A stretch of 64,000 nucleotides of DNA, taken from positions 1-64,000 of the forward strand of contig JBAMDO010000260.1 in the NCBI GenBank assembly GCA_037074765.1, given 5' to 3'. The stretch comes from Mansonella perstans. Its lineage: Eukaryota; Nematoda; Chromadorea; Rhabditida; Onchocercidae. Under the pieces are notes generated by a model that saw only the letters and a list, made by a program, of their open reading frames with translations, did no database searches and had not been told where the DNA came from. Shown one piece after another: positions 27,510 to 41,313 of this stretch. Made by a program: the position numbers and the translations under genes. Within the stretch, counting starts at the first letter, position 1. Each line of letters opens with the position of its first letter.

Positions 27510-30500
27510 CTAAAAATTGGAATCTTAAAAAGATTCTACGAAACATTAACAAAACACATTATGTTTGCAATACATTGTTATTATTAATTTGATCCAAAAA
27601 AGGTTGCAAAATCTTGTGTACCGTTGAATGATTGAAAAAATTTCGAAATTAAAATTATGATCATAATCGCTTCTTTTCGTTTTTCTTGTCTTTCATAATT
27701 ATAATCATCATTTTCTTTCCGCCTTTCTTATCTTTCTGTCTTTCTATTTTTGTCTTTCCTGTCTTTCCGATATTGTCTTTCTTGTCTTTATGTTCTTTTA
27801 CTTTTAGTGTTTTTCCAATAAAATTTTTTTGTGTAATTTTCAAAGTTGCAAAAAATAAAATTTTACTTTTATTTTCCGCAAAAAAAAAATTAGTTTAGAT
27901 GTAAACAGCTATGACAATTTAACTAATTTTTCCATTTTAATTCTATCACTTTTTTTCGAGTTTTCTTCTTCCAAAATAAATTACATTTTTAATTAAGTAA
28001 GTTAATAGAAAATTTCATTTCAAGTAAATATTTTTCAAAATTTATTTTTTTCTTTTTTTTCTTCATTTCTCTTGTAAAATATGTGATATTTTTTGAAATG
28101 AGCATTGATTATTGTCTAAAAATTTTGCGTACTTCAATGATAAAAAGTATCAAGTTGAGAAAGAATTAAAATTTTGAATTTAATGCATAAATGTTGACTG
28201 TGAAAAGAAAAAATTTTGCTGATTGAAATATGAGTGAGAAAAAAAAAATTTATCTCAAAACGACAACAATACGTTTCATCGAGCTGCAAAATCTGTCTCC
28301 AAATTATCTCTTTTGTTAAAAGCAATTGAAAGTTTTCTTTACTAAAAATCTTTTGGCGACAAGCATTTCAACGAGCACCAAACAATTATCCCATCGGGAG
28401 TACTTTTTAAGCTAAAAACCAGTTTCTATGTCCTATCTATGTTTTAGTTGTGATTTGTTAATCGCTTAACTTGTATGCATCCTATATCCACAGCTTTTTT
28501 CACGTGACCATTCGTTTTTTTTCCTCCTTTTTATATTACTCAAAATATTTCTTTCTTTTTCCTCACTTTTTATCCATTTCTAATAAAACATTGTGCCGTT
28601 TTCACTCTCTCTCTTGCTTTTCGATCACACTTTTTGCAGTATCCGGAATTAATGAAAATAGTTTAACAGTAAAACAATGGCAATAAATCATCATCACACA
28701 CATTAATTTATTACCGTACTAATAAGCGGGAAAAAAAAAACGGATGAAGAAAGAGTTTTGATACTATACAATTGCAATGGTGCTAATTAATTAAACAAAA
28801 ATAAAATTTTAATTTTTCAATTAAGAAATAAAACCAAATTGAAAATATCAAATGGCTGCAGTAATAATTTGCGAACCTTCAATTCATCCGGTCTATCTGT
28901 AATAATTTACGAACTTTCAGTTCACATGAATAAAGAAAAATTATGATATTTATCAAATAGAAATTATTCATTAATGAAAATTTTTTTTCAGTTATGTTAA
29001 CCTTTCATTGTTGATATATAAAAACTTTTTGTTATATAATCTCAAACAGCAATTAATTAATTGAAATTGAATTTTGACAAAATAATTAACATTTTCATAT
29101 CTGTAATCTTTATTTCCCTTCATTCCAAAATGGTGATTTCTACTAGTAATCATAAAATCCTTTCAAAATGATGATTATTTTTAATGATGACAATACTAAT
29201 AATCATAAATTAAAATTGAACAAGAAAAAAGATTTCGAAACGATTCTATTTGATAGCAATTTGAGAAAAAAAAAATGAATGATAAAAGTGTAATTAATTT
29301 TACTAGTTTCTTTTCCTATAAAACTATATTTATTTGCAGTTTTTTTTTTTCACTCATAACTATTTATGCAAAAAAGGGGCAAAATAATCTACCATAAAAG
29401 TACAGTAAATTATAACTATAAAAATCATGATAATATCTTAACATAAATTTTAACAAAAAAAAATGAGAAAAAAATTCTTTTCTAAAACAATTACGATTAT
29501 ATTTTGTTTTTCATTTTTTAAGTAATAACAAATAAGCCTTACAGGCTTTTTTTGCATAATTTAGGATAAATTTTAAATTCTTTGGAGAGCTATAAAATTT
29601 GTTTGATAAAAATCACATCTCAAATATCGTCAATGAACTAATTGGAAAATTATGTATCATGTAATATGAATTCGGTTTTAACGACGGCGACAGATGTCTC
29701 CTCTTCTTATCTGTTGTACCGTTAATATCAGTCAGTTAGGTTTGTTTTTTCATTTTTTCCCCCATTTTTCATTTTTCTATCTTTTGCATAAATTAAAAGC
29801 ACACACACATGCACACACACACATACATATGCACATGCATACATATATACATGTATACATATATGGAATAACAATAAAGCATTTAAAAACAATGAAATTT
29901 TATAATAATTTATTAGAAAAAAAAGTTTTAATTTATTAAAAAAGTTCAAATATTTTTATAAAAACAATAATTTGATGAAAAAAATTTTATGAAAAAAAAG
30001 TAAAAATCTTAAAGGTTGCAAAAAAAATTTTTGAAGTTATAATTCAAAACAACAAAAACTTTTTTCAAATTTTTTAGGCCATAATTTAATTTTCATTTCA
30101 TTTCACTTTCTTTATTGATTACTTTTTTTGTGGTTTTCAAATGGTTTTTCTATTTCTTAATGATATTGTTATCTAATTATTCTCAACAGAAGAGCCATAT
30201 ATTTTGACAAACACTTTTTTTTTTTGGAAATTCAACGAATTTATTTCGAGATTATTATTTTTTGGAAGAAATGCCGCCATCAGGAATTTGAATAAGTCAT
30301 TGTAAATTTTTTTTTCTAAACTTATAGAAATGTCTACAAAATATATATTGAATTACTAAATTTATATTACCTTGAAAATATGCCAATGTTATTAAATTTG
30401 AATAATTTCATTGTTAAATTATTTTTTTGAATTGGTTTGAACTGGTTTGTGAAGAAAACATTCATTAATCATTAATTAATTAATTGCATTTTAAATACTG

Positions 30501-31807
30501 CCAAATTTAAAAATCAGCACAAAAATATTTATTTGTTTAATTTAATTAAAGGCAAACATTAATGACCGCACTTTGTGTCAAATAATTTTCATCATTAATG
30601 ATAATTAATTTTTTTAAATGATATGAATCATTAAAAAAAAAAACCAAACGGGAAATTTTGTGCAATAAAAATTCGCAAAAATGTTTTTTTTAAGTGACAG
30701 AAGAATAAGCTGATAGCAAAAAAAAAAAAATATAAATAAAGCTGAACAAATATATTATCAGCACATGTCATTAAATAAATGAATAATTAGAACAAAAAAA
30801 ATATTCCCATTCACTCGGCTATTCCTTCTCTGTTGACATTTCTGTGTAATTTCATGTGTGCATTTTGTTCACTGCTTATATCCAAACTTAAAAAGCCTAT
30901 TTGCTATTGTTGTTTATAAAAAGGTAAAAATTAATCAAATTTTTTTTTACTTAATTTGCTTAAATTAATTATTTGTGTTTGTTTGATCGCTTAAATTAAT
31001 TTATATTAAAATATTAAAGTTTAAATACTTTGAATTCATCCCATCATTGTCAAAATTATTTAAATTTAATATTACCATTCTTACATTCTTACAGTTTTAT
31101 GAAATTTAAATTTTTTTTTCTATGAAATGAATTTGTAAGTAAATGCAAACTTAGCATTTTATGTTTTAATGTGACAAGGAATAATTGTCAACTGAATAAG
31201 GGTAAATTGTAAGAATAGAAGACTGAATTTTTTTTTTGCTTATCACTTATATAAATAGATCAAACTGACTGACTGATTTCGAATTGATTCGAACAATATT
31301 TGAAATCAATCTATAATTATTCATTCATTCATTCATCCGTTTTAATTTGTTCATGCTAAAAATTCAGTAAAGCTCATTACTACTGCTTTATAATTGAAAG
31401 TATCTAAAGTTTGCTGATGGCATTATTAGTGATAATTTATCAACATGCTTATCACTGATAAAACTATGATAAGCTGTGAACCGCAACAAAAAAAAGGTTC
31501 AGTATAAATGGAAAAACAGCTGCAAATTCAAAAGCAATAATTTTCTTTCTGCTTTTGCTTATTATATTTTAATTTATGAAATTAATTAATTTAACATTTT
31601 CAACAATGCGAAAAAAAGTAAAATATTTAAAGAAAAAATAAAAAAGAACAATTTAACGAAATACAAATTTTTTTTGCAAAGAATAATTATTTCATTAATT
31701 GCAATAATTAAATGTTAATTAAACTTTTAAAATTTGTAAACGTAAATTTTTACTCCTCAATTTTTTTTTACATCTAATTTAATACAATTTTTTTTTTGTA
31801 TGCGCAG
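27510..31807. other. AT-rich intergenic stretch
   Basis: No gene recognised. A CACGTG E-box-like word lies near 28501. A CA microsatellite lies at about 29800-29850. A small GC-richer patch at about 29670-29735 reads DKKRRHLSPSLKPN on the minus strand but lacks convincing splice sites. Confidence 0.4.
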
Positions 31808-31823
31808 ATTGTGCTAAGCAATA

Positions 31824-32039
31824 ATGATGATGATGACGACGGAAAAGACTGATAATAATCAAGCGACAGTTTCAAATCAAGTGACGAAATTGGAAATGGA
31901 TGAAAGTCCAAAACCAATGCTGAAGAGTTGCTTGAAATTTATGCATAAAAAACGCAAAGCAATTAAAGAATCTGTAACAATTTTATCACTTATCATTATT
32001 ATCACTGCACTTGTACTTGTTATCATTGTAACTCGATAA
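31824..32039 (+). CDS. Small protein with C-terminal membrane anchor
   Basis: A single-exon frame of 71 residues begins with four Met codons; the true start could be any of them. An acceptor-like TGCGCAG ends at 31807, 16 bases upstream, which suits SL trans-splicing. The N-terminal part is hydrophilic (Asn, Gln, Thr, Glu). It is followed by a basic patch (FMHKKRKAIK) and a hydrophobic segment near residues 50-69 (ILSLIIIITALVLVIIV) ending in TR. This layout is that of a tail-anchored membrane protein. No family was recognised. Codon use is more gene-like than the flanks. It could also be the last exon of an unseen gene. Confidence 0.5.
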   Translation: MMMMTTEKTDNNQATVSNQVTKLEMDESPKPMLKSCLKFMHKKRKAIKESVTILSLIIIITALVLVIIVTR

Positions 32040-33558
32040 GATGCAGAAGTAATGCGAGTAAAACTTATTACAGTAAACAATTCTAATTTTTATCTCTTAT
32101 CATTATTATCACTGTACTTGTACTAACGTGTGTTTTTTATTCTGCATGAATCTTTTTATGTGGTAGGTGCCTTTTGATTTATTTTATTTTTGTTTGTTTG
32201 AAATAATATTTACAACAAAAAAAAATAATAGAAAATTATTATACATAGTTAAAAATAATTAATATTCCAGTGTTCCGGGTATTTCATGTCAGATTTATGG
32301 TGAAATCACATAAATTCTATTGATATAAAACATATATATGTATAAATATTGATGTGAAAAATTTTTGCAATATTGTAATGCGAAATTCCGGAATTACAAA
32401 ATTAAAACCGAAATTGCAAAAATAGAAATTTGATGATGACATGCGCTTAATTACCAATTTTCAATTTAACTTAATTGCATCAAAAATACAATTATAATGC
32501 TGAAAATTCGTTTTAATAGATCAATTAATCTAGGTATGTATCCGATTAGCTAAAAAAAAATGAATGGATCAGTGTACCTGATTTTAGATGTGAATATTTT
32601 CAGGAAAATTGCAAAACAATAATAAGAAACTTCCAATACTTGCATTGCAATGCAGATATTTTTTTAATATATATATTTTATATATTTGTTTGCTGCGTAA
32701 TTTTTGTAATAAATTCAACAATAATTAATTAATTAGTTGAAAAAAATTTTTCTTTGGACGAAGAATTTTTAGAGTTAATTATGGATGAGGATATTTTAAA
32801 TGATATTGAAATGAATGAAATGTATTGATTTTGCAACTAATTGTATGAAATGCCAATATATCAGAAGTTCAAATTTTTTCAAATGATTCCGGATACTTTC
32901 CAAATAATTCTGAATATTTTCCAAATGATCTCGGATATCTTCTAAATGAGTTAATACATCCGAAATTCAAATGTTTTCAAATAATTCCGGATATTTTGCG
33001 ATACAAACTGTTCATTGAGTGTAATTTTAACAAGACATTGTACATTGACGTTCTGAGTGATACACGTAAAAATAAATGCTTTCTATGGATACTTTTCATT
33101 TTACACTCAATTGGTAATTTTTATTGAATTAAAATTTTTCTTCAAATTTCAATATTCAGCATTGGCATTCAATTTTAACAATTAGTTCTAATATTTCATT
33201 CTGTACGTTTCATTCTATTTTTTACTAATACACTGCAAAAAGTTTAATAGCAGAAGTTCATCAATTTTTAAAAATTTTTTCACAAAAAAAGGAAAAAAAA
33301 TTCAGTTTAATTGAAAATAAATGATTTACGGAATGTATTTAAAACTTTTCATTTTTATTCCTGCAAAAATTTATGAGCAAAAAATTGTCAAGTTATGAAT
33401 GAATGATTGATTGCCAGGTGCTTTTGATTATTTCTAAAGAATTGAGCCAAATAGTTGTATAGTAGCCTGATTTGATCTTTTTAGACTTATGTCAGAAAAT
33501 GATATTAAAAAAAAATTTTTAATAATAAGCTTGCTTGAGATTTTTTTTTTCATCGTTT
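32040..33558. other. AT-rich stretch with short tandem repeats
   Basis: No gene recognised. At 32086-32127 there is a near copy of the preceding gene's membrane-anchor coding segment. At 32880-32995 there are about four imperfect repeats of the words AAATGATTCCGGATATTTTCC. Confidence 0.5.
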
Positions 33559-33643
33559 TCAGTGCATGTTGTTGTCTTCAGAAGAGTAACTTGCCAAAAA
33601 ATGACAGGATGAATCACTGTCACCTAAACTGTCCCAGCTAGTA
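33559..33643 (-). other. Putative terminal exon, gene unknown
   Basis: After a TATATAG acceptor on the minus strand, one frame runs to TGA, reading STSWDSLGDSDSSCHFLASY and onward with acidic and Ser residues. Composition is clearly less AT-rich than the flanks. It would need an upstream exon ending in phase 2. It may be an alternative 3' end of the NKAIN gene just upstream on this strand, or belong to another gene. Confidence 0.3.
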
Positions 33644-34684
33644 CTATATAGATACAGTCGAAATTACATGCTCAACGACCTCCAAATCATTTTTTAAAAA
33701 AAAAAATTTTACATGGCTGTTTTCTCAGTTTTTTTTCATCCAAATGAACACCAAGATAAGCCGTCCATAATTCTTCTCGCGCAATAATTTTTAATTTAGC
33801 TGCGAAAAAACTTTGCTAAAATTAAAAATTCAAGTTTAAATTTATGGATCGGAAATGTTGCAGCTGAAAATAACAATTTATAATTATAATTGTGAAATTA
33901 TACAACCAAAGTTTATTAACTTAAAAATATCGACTAAGTTAATATAAGAAAGGGGAAAATTTTACTTTCCACAATTAATTATCAAACATCACTAATTAAA
34001 TAATTAAAGCATTTTAAAAAATTTGGAAAATTTTACTTTATATTACAATGTTAATAATTGCTGAGGAAAATTTCGAAATTAATTTATTTAAATGTAGGGT
34101 ACATATTTTGAAATATTAAAATTTCTTCTGCTCTATAATGAAAAAAAGTTACATTAAAATAAACTCATACCAATGGTCAAAGTAAAGTTCAAAGGAATGG
34201 ACAAAGCTGAAGTCAATTTCAATCAAGCACCACTAATCATATCTCCCCTCTTACCTTTCCTTCATTCATGCATTAATTTCATCTCTCCCAGGCTTCTCAG
34301 TTTTAATTTTCAATCGTTAATCATACAAACTACAATACTTCCCTCGTTCAAAATGAATTCATATATTTTTGACGACATCCTGTCACCACTGTCAATTTTG
34401 ACGACCACTTGTCAGCACCATTGTCACCCATTCGAATTTGAAAAAAAGAAAATAAAGAGCCGACAAAGAATGGACAATGTAATAATGTTTGAAATACATT
34501 ATATTCCAGTCACACTTTGCTTCAAATTTTACTTTTAATTTTATTAATTTTTTTTTAAAAAGAGAATTATCAATTACATAGAATTTTGGATAACGCGACA
34601 AATAACTAAACAAATTTTTACAATAAATTTATTGACAAAAAAGTGTTGATAAATAGAGGGATCAGAAAGAGATCACCATAATGT

Positions 34685-37600
34685 TCAAACAAAAAAATCG
34701 TTGTTGTTGAAAATTGGTACAGCAGTTTTGATTGGTGATTCTTGATGAACAATCATTGAAGGCTTTTCAATATTGCCCTGCTTTCTTTCATCATACTGTA
34801 AATGAAAAAATTACTACTGTAAAAGTTTACTACAGTATTGCAACAGATGCTAGAAATCTGGCAAAAGATTAAGATTAAAAATTGCAATGTTTGAATTGTT
34901 AAATTATTTTTTTTACAATTTTATTCTCAGTTTTAAATAATTTATATGTCGGTAAATTGACAAATTATAGGGTACCATTGCATCAGCGTCATATTTAGAT
35001 TGTTGCCGTCGTAGGGAATTTGGTGACCTCAAACTGTAACATCGATCGAAGCTATTAATATCATAATAACCTCTGCTACCTGTAGCATTGAGACCAAAGA
35101 TCATATCGTTTGGTTTATAATTTATCAAGAATTTATTCGTCGCTGGACATTTTGAATTTCCATTCTGAATTTGTTCCACTGCTCCAAAAGGTGAAATCTA
35201 AAAAAAAAGTAATTTCATTAGCAAAATAACAAATATTATTCTATCGTTTCAATAATATCATTGCACTAATGTTTATTATTCAAAAAAGGAACCATTCGCT
35301 AAATACTGTATTGTATTTACATATACAAGTATATTATAATTACATTTGTAATACTGTATTAGGTTATACTGTATTTCAGGGTTATTCTATTTATAGGTGT
35401 ATTTATAGGGGTTTACATTTCAAGTATATTGTAATTATGTTTTAATTAATTATCGCTATAATTAATTTCTATATAATTTGAGACAATTTCAATCTGTCTA
35501 AAATATTTACTTGTCCAGTTATTCTTTGCTGTTGTTGTTGTTGTTGCTGTTGTTGAAGAAATCGTTGAATAGCATCAATATGGTAAGTTTCAATTTTGTT
35601 ATTATCATTTCTACCATCATTATTACCATTATCATTATCGTCATCATCATCATCAATATGACTATGTATTCGAAGCAAAATGTTACTTTTTGGATCGAAT
35701 GATACTAACGATTTTAAATTATTATTTGGCGAATTTGTACAAATAGTATTCGTTCGTATATTATCGACCAAATTTATCTGTAAAAATTTCAAAACTTAAA
35801 TTAATAAAAATTTCACGATTAGTGTTATACATATCTCTATTAATGTTATACATAAGTCAAAAGAAGGATGCTTTCAATAATTTCAACCTTTCAATAATAT
35901 TTCATTATTCTTGATAATATATGATTTTACTTTAACCTCTTCACGTGATAAAATTCGTCTTACTCCTTCAGTTGTTGGCATTTTAAAATTTTTCAAACTT
36001 CCACTACGATACACAAATTCTGGACTTGTCATCGTTCTTGTAACTGTCTTTGCTATAGCTATTTGTGATCCATTTGATGTATAAATCATATTTGCAATGC
36101 CTGAAATTTCATATTCATTTCCAAAATATTCATTATTGGAAATGAAAATGAAGTCAAAATCATCATTTAATTAATAATGAGAAACTATAAATAAAATTGC
36201 TATTGTTAACAATATGATCGAACATAAATTTTAAAGCATTTCGAGTAAGTATTTTTATATACTTTAAATAAATATTTTATATTTCAAACAAATATTTTTA
36301 ATTAATACATTTATAAATTTATCAATATTTAATATATTCGGATATATTTGGAAAGTTGCTTTGAAATTAATAAAAAGGAAAAAAACCTTAAATTAACACC
36401 ATCATTAATTAAAAATGCTAATCGAACATAAATTTTGAAGCATTTTCAATATGTATTTTTATATACTTTGAATAAATATTTTATATCAATTTTATATAAC
36501 AATAAGTATTTTATATTTTATATTTCTAATAAGTGTTTTTAATTAATATATTTATAAATTTATCAAATTATTTTAGGGAAAAGTAGTTTTAAAATTACTA
36601 CCATCATTCATAGGTTCATAACTTTGTTGACAACGAAAATGTCCATTCATTTTATTTGCTGAATCAATTGTCGAATTTGAACGTTTTATAGGTAATGATT
36701 GCTAAAATTTAAAAATAAAAATCTCAAAAAAAAGTCCCCAGAAAATCATTAAAAATTAAAAGATAGGACAATAAAAATTTACTTTCTTTGAAATACTTTT
36801 TTTTTTCTTTATAAAGAAAAATAGTAATTGATTAATTGTTGATTGAGTTCTATATAAATAGAAGTTAAGTTTCAAAATCTTTCGTAATCATTTTTTGAAA
36901 TAGAAAACAACTGATAATAAAACCTGAAAATTACCTGAGAATTTTGACAAGTGCATTTTCGGGAGAGTTTCCTAGTCGAATGTCTTATATAGCCATTTTC
37001 AGGTTTAGCAGAAGATTGTTCATTACCTGGTCCATTGGTTAGATTAATTTTTCTTTCTGAATATCCCTGACTGCATTATTTTTATTAATCATTTCAAATT
37101 AAAAATTTTTCTTGTAACCAAAAAACTACTTTATACAAATAAATTAAATAACTGAAATTACCAATTTGCAAGAATTAAAAAAAAATTTGCGCATTTCAAT
37201 AAATTATTATTATTGTTTCTATCAATAAATTACTTAGCAAATGAATTCGTAATTCAAATTAATTACTTGCAGAAATTTCAAAATGGCATTTTTAACAATT
37301 AAATTTACCTCATTAGGCTACTTAAATATTTAATTAATGCATATTTAAGCTAGATATAATTATTGATTAATTAAGTATTACTGATATTTAGCAATCATAC
37401 TCAACTTGATTGCTTTATTTATTTTTTTTTGTGTCTTTTGATTTGATTTAAAATAATTTTTTTTCTGATTAATCTAATATTTAAATAACAGTTTGAGCAA
37501 ATTTTCGATAGTGATTAAAGCTAATTAATTCTATACTCACTTATGTCCTTGATTGTTTTTCAATGTACCGCTCATAAAGTACTCATCATTAGTGCGGCAA

Positions 37601-39451
37601 CATTTTTCATCACTGCTCATATTGGTGGTAGTTTGTTTTTCAGGTCTAAAATTATAAATTAATTAATATACATTGAACTGTTTGTAATATTTTCCTATAT
37701 TTAATGATTCTAATTAATAAATGTTAATTAATAAGTTTTTAAAGTTTTCAAATATTATGCTAAATTGCTATTTTGAATTTAACTGAATAAATAAATGAAA
37801 TATATTATTTATATTGATTGATTGATTCATTAAGATACAAATTACAATAGAAATTATACAAAAAAAATAATTCAACAAACCTTTTTGTTTTGAAATTTTG
37901 TTTTGAAAAGAGAAGAATGGATAAAAGAATGGAAAGATTAGCCATGATGATATGTAAAAGTGCTTGAGCACCTTCAACATGATAATATGGTACAATGCAT
38001 GATAACTGTATCCAATGAAGATTTGTCAAATTATAATATGATTTACAGGATGGCGTATATCGGAGGAAAAAACTGAAAGAAAAGTTTTATTCAGGAATGA
38101 CGAAAAGAAATAATCGATTTATGATAATAATGATTATAACAACAATAATAATAACAATGGCAGTGAATGATAATAATGATAATAATAGTGGTAATAAAAA
38201 GAGTAGTAACAATAATAATAACAATAATAATTAACCGATTTATGATAATAATAACAATAACAGTGATAATAATAATCACAATAATAATAATAATGTAATA
38301 ATGGTAATAAAAACAATAGTAATAATAATAAATTTATAATAATAATGAGAATAATAACAACAATAATTATGAGAATAATAATAATGATAATAATATTGAC
38401 AATAAAATTACTAATAGCGATAATAATAACAATAATAATAATAGTGCATATAACAAAAAATATTGACATATTATAAATTTATTAATAATTATGTATAAAA
38501 TTAAAAACTTTAAATTTCAATTATTTTGTTCTTTTTTTTATTTTGAAATTAAATTTCAATTATTTTGTTCTTTTTTTTTATTTTCGAAATTTTTCTTTAC
38601 ATAATTTTAGCTCGTATCATTTATTTATTATATTTTTTTACATATACCTGTACGAATATGGTAATCCCGCACTTAGTATTGGTACATCTCGACTGATTGC
38701 AAATAATTCGTTATACCAGAGGATAAGGGCAATATTATACAATATAGAAGTAAAATTGAGCAGGGTAAAAATGATCAATAATCGTTTTTGCCAATGAATT
38801 ACTGCTATTAATCCAGAAATGCATGAAAAAATCTGAAATTAAAATTTAGCAAATTTCTTTTTCTTTCAAATAAAATATTTTCTTTTAATTTTTTTTACCA
38901 TTCATTCAAAAAAAAAAATTTGCATGAATTTTAATTAGGAATTAGTAATAAGATTACTTTTACAGACGGGAAATTTTTTAATTAATTAATTAATTTTATT
39001 AACAGAATAAAAACTGAATATTTTTTTCTGGTAATTAGTGAAAAAAATTTTAAATCCAATTTTTCTTTTATATCATTTCTTCTTGAAATATTTTTACTTA
39101 TCGTATTCCAAATTATTGATTTTAATTTTTTCACGGATTTTTCCAGATAATCCAGGTTTCTTTTTTTCTTTTGTCTATTTCCAAATTATTAATTTTAATT
39201 TTGTCGGACTTTTTTTTCGCCTAAATTTTTATTTCAAAATACATTACTTGTTATATATATTATAAATTTAGTTGCATTTTCAAAAAAAATTTTAACTTAA
39301 AAAAAACATTTACTTGAAATGAATTAAAAACAATCGGTATCCATAATCGACCAATCGAGTCGAGAATTTGTCGTATCACTGTTAGCAGAAGCCAAAGTGA
39401 AACGACAAAAATGTACCAGGCACGGCGATGTGAACTTTGACAGCAAGACAT
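34685..39451 (-). CDS. NKAIN family membrane protein (Na,K-ATPase interacting)
   Basis: Ten minus-strand exons join in frame to about 541 residues: 39314-39451, 38648-38832, 37881-38072, 37541-37645, 36935-37070, 36602-36701, 35931-36100, 35511-35777, 34976-35197, 34685-34795. The N-terminal 170 residues show the NKAIN plan. They begin with a Cys-Cys start and a first helix ending RQILDSIGRLWIPIVFNSF, which parallels the family's R-x-x-x-D-x-x-G-x-x-W-x-P-I-x-x-N. Two middle helices include ILYNIALILWY, and a fourth follows YYHVEGAQALLHI. Family members bind the Na,K-ATPase beta subunit at the plasma membrane; that role is known for the family only. The remaining about 370 residues form a hydrophilic tail with six Asp (about 384-389) and ten Gln (about 417-426), much longer than vertebrate NKAINs. 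If the last donor (at 34975) is not used, the frame reads on to a stop at 34913. An acceptor at 39465-39466 precedes the ATG, as for trans-splicing. Confidence 0.8.
38102..38452. repeat. Long degenerate AAT/AAC trinucleotide array in NKAIN intron 2
   Basis: About 350 bases of AAT-type triplets mixed with AAC, GAT and TGA. It creates long Ile-rich minus-strand frames that are not genes. Confidence 0.85.
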
Positions 39452-39464
39452 TAACAATTGTTGG

Positions 39465-41313
39465 CTAATAAAATCAAATTGATCATATCACCAAATTTTT
39501 CTAGAATAAAAAAAATTTTTTTTCTTTAGTAATATTTGCTTTGATCATTTTTCAACATTTTAACAGATAAATTTCATCAGTTAATTTAATTTTACTATGA
39601 ACAATGATTGTTATAAATGCAAATTAATTAATTGACATAATTACAATTGGAATTAAATTAGCTGCAACAATTTATTAAAAAAGCATAAATGAGAAAAATT
39701 GTGAAACAGACAAATGCGGTGAGGTCATTTTATATAAGGAGGTCATCATTTTGCGCCATCAAATAGCAAATCATTTATTCTATTAAATTAAATTCAAAAT
39801 TATATTCTATCAATCAAAAACAAAAATCAAAAGCAATTATATAGCATGTTGATAAGAAAGAACTGAGGACAGAGAGATGAAGGAAAAAGAAAAAGAACAA
39901 AATGATTGATGAAAAAAGTAATTTTTAATTGAATTTTTGTTAGTGAGAAAAATATTTTTATTTTCTCAAATTAATTGTTGTAGTTTTATTTTTTCCCTCC
40001 TCCAATTTCTTTTTTCCTGTTTTTTTATTCATTCAAAAATTTTTGTTGGAATTTCAAATTTTTTAAAATTGCTATAATTTATTGCATTCAAATTATTTAA
40101 CACTTTTTGCGCCATCATTGCACTGAAGTACAAAAAATAGAATAGAATGAAAAGAAAGGAAAAAAAGAAACAAAAAATTATGAAATTTTGTCAAACTGTT
40201 GATTTAATTTAACAAAGAAAGATTTTGAAAGGAATTTTGAAAAATGAAAAATAAAATTTAATTAATTTTTTAATTAATTATTCAATAATATCAAATATAT
40301 AATAATATTTATGTATTATATATATATATATATAAATGATAAACCCCAAAATCATTTATATATATATATAAATGATTTTTTAAATGATAAACCATTTATA
40401 TATATATATATATACAGAAAGATAAATTAAAATAAAAACAGTAAAATCAAAAAAAACGAAATGTTAAAAAAGCATTACGGAAATTTTTATTTTGTTAAGC
40501 AAAAATTGTTAATTAATTGATTAATTAATCGTAAATTGAAGTGGCAAATACTGAAAGATTAAAAGTTATCAAAAAAAAATTTTTTTTTAAATGATAAACC
40601 ATTTATATTTGAAATGCTTATTTCTCACATATATATCATCATTTAATATGATAGGGCCATTTATATATGTTATGCATTCAATTGTGTTCAATAAAAATTC
40701 AAGAGACGGAATGCATGGAAATAGAGTAAATACGAAATAAAATAATGCAGAGAGAAAAAATGAAATATATTTCAGATATCATCAGAATAAATGGATTTTA
40801 AAAATTTCAATTAATTTGATGCACAACAAAAAATAGCACCAGTAATATTTTGCAAAATTATTAAAAAACCAGAAATTTATTGAACTTAAATTGAAATTGA
40901 AGTTATTCAATTGCACCTTGAAATAGCTATGTAAGCTAATTGTTCTATTTTATTATTTTATATTTTCACATAAAAAAATTATTAGAATTATTAATTTTAA
41001 GTTCCAAATTTGTTAAATTATCAATTAAAGTTCTAAACACTGTAATTATTAATTAAAGTTGTAAACTAATTTAGAAATACAAAAAAAAGTGCAGCTGTCT
41101 TTATTACCAAAATTTCCGCGAAAAATATTTCTTTAAAAAAATCTGATAAAAAGAAATTAAATTCTATTTAAGAAAATTTAAGAATTTTTGGACTATTTTT
41201 CTTTCAATCATTTTTTTCGATTTAGCAATAAATAAAAAAAGGCAAATAAATGAATAAAAAAAGTTTATAAATTCAAATTTTGAGTGAATGAAAATGAAGA
41301 ATGTAATGATTAA
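39465..41313. other. AT-rich upstream region of NKAIN
   Basis: No gene recognised. TA-rich palindromic repeats lie at 40310-40420, with a related copy at 40590-40680. Confidence 0.5.
40310..40420. repeat. AT-rich palindromic tandem repeats
   Basis: Three runs of TATATA are each flanked by AAATGAT / ATCATTT words, so each unit can fold on itself. The AAATGATAAACCATTTATAT form recurs at 40382-40402 and again near 40590-40610. Confidence 0.7.

Noticed and set aside
34173..34538. 121-residue plus ORF beginning MVKVKFKGMDKAEVNF
   Set aside because: The start looks protein-like, but the rest is AT-rich and hydrophobic without pattern; no acceptor close to the ATG; considered chance.
38091..38469. 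Ile-rich minus ORFs of 62 and 111 residues
   Set aside because: Generated by the AAT-type trinucleotide array inside an NKAIN intron.
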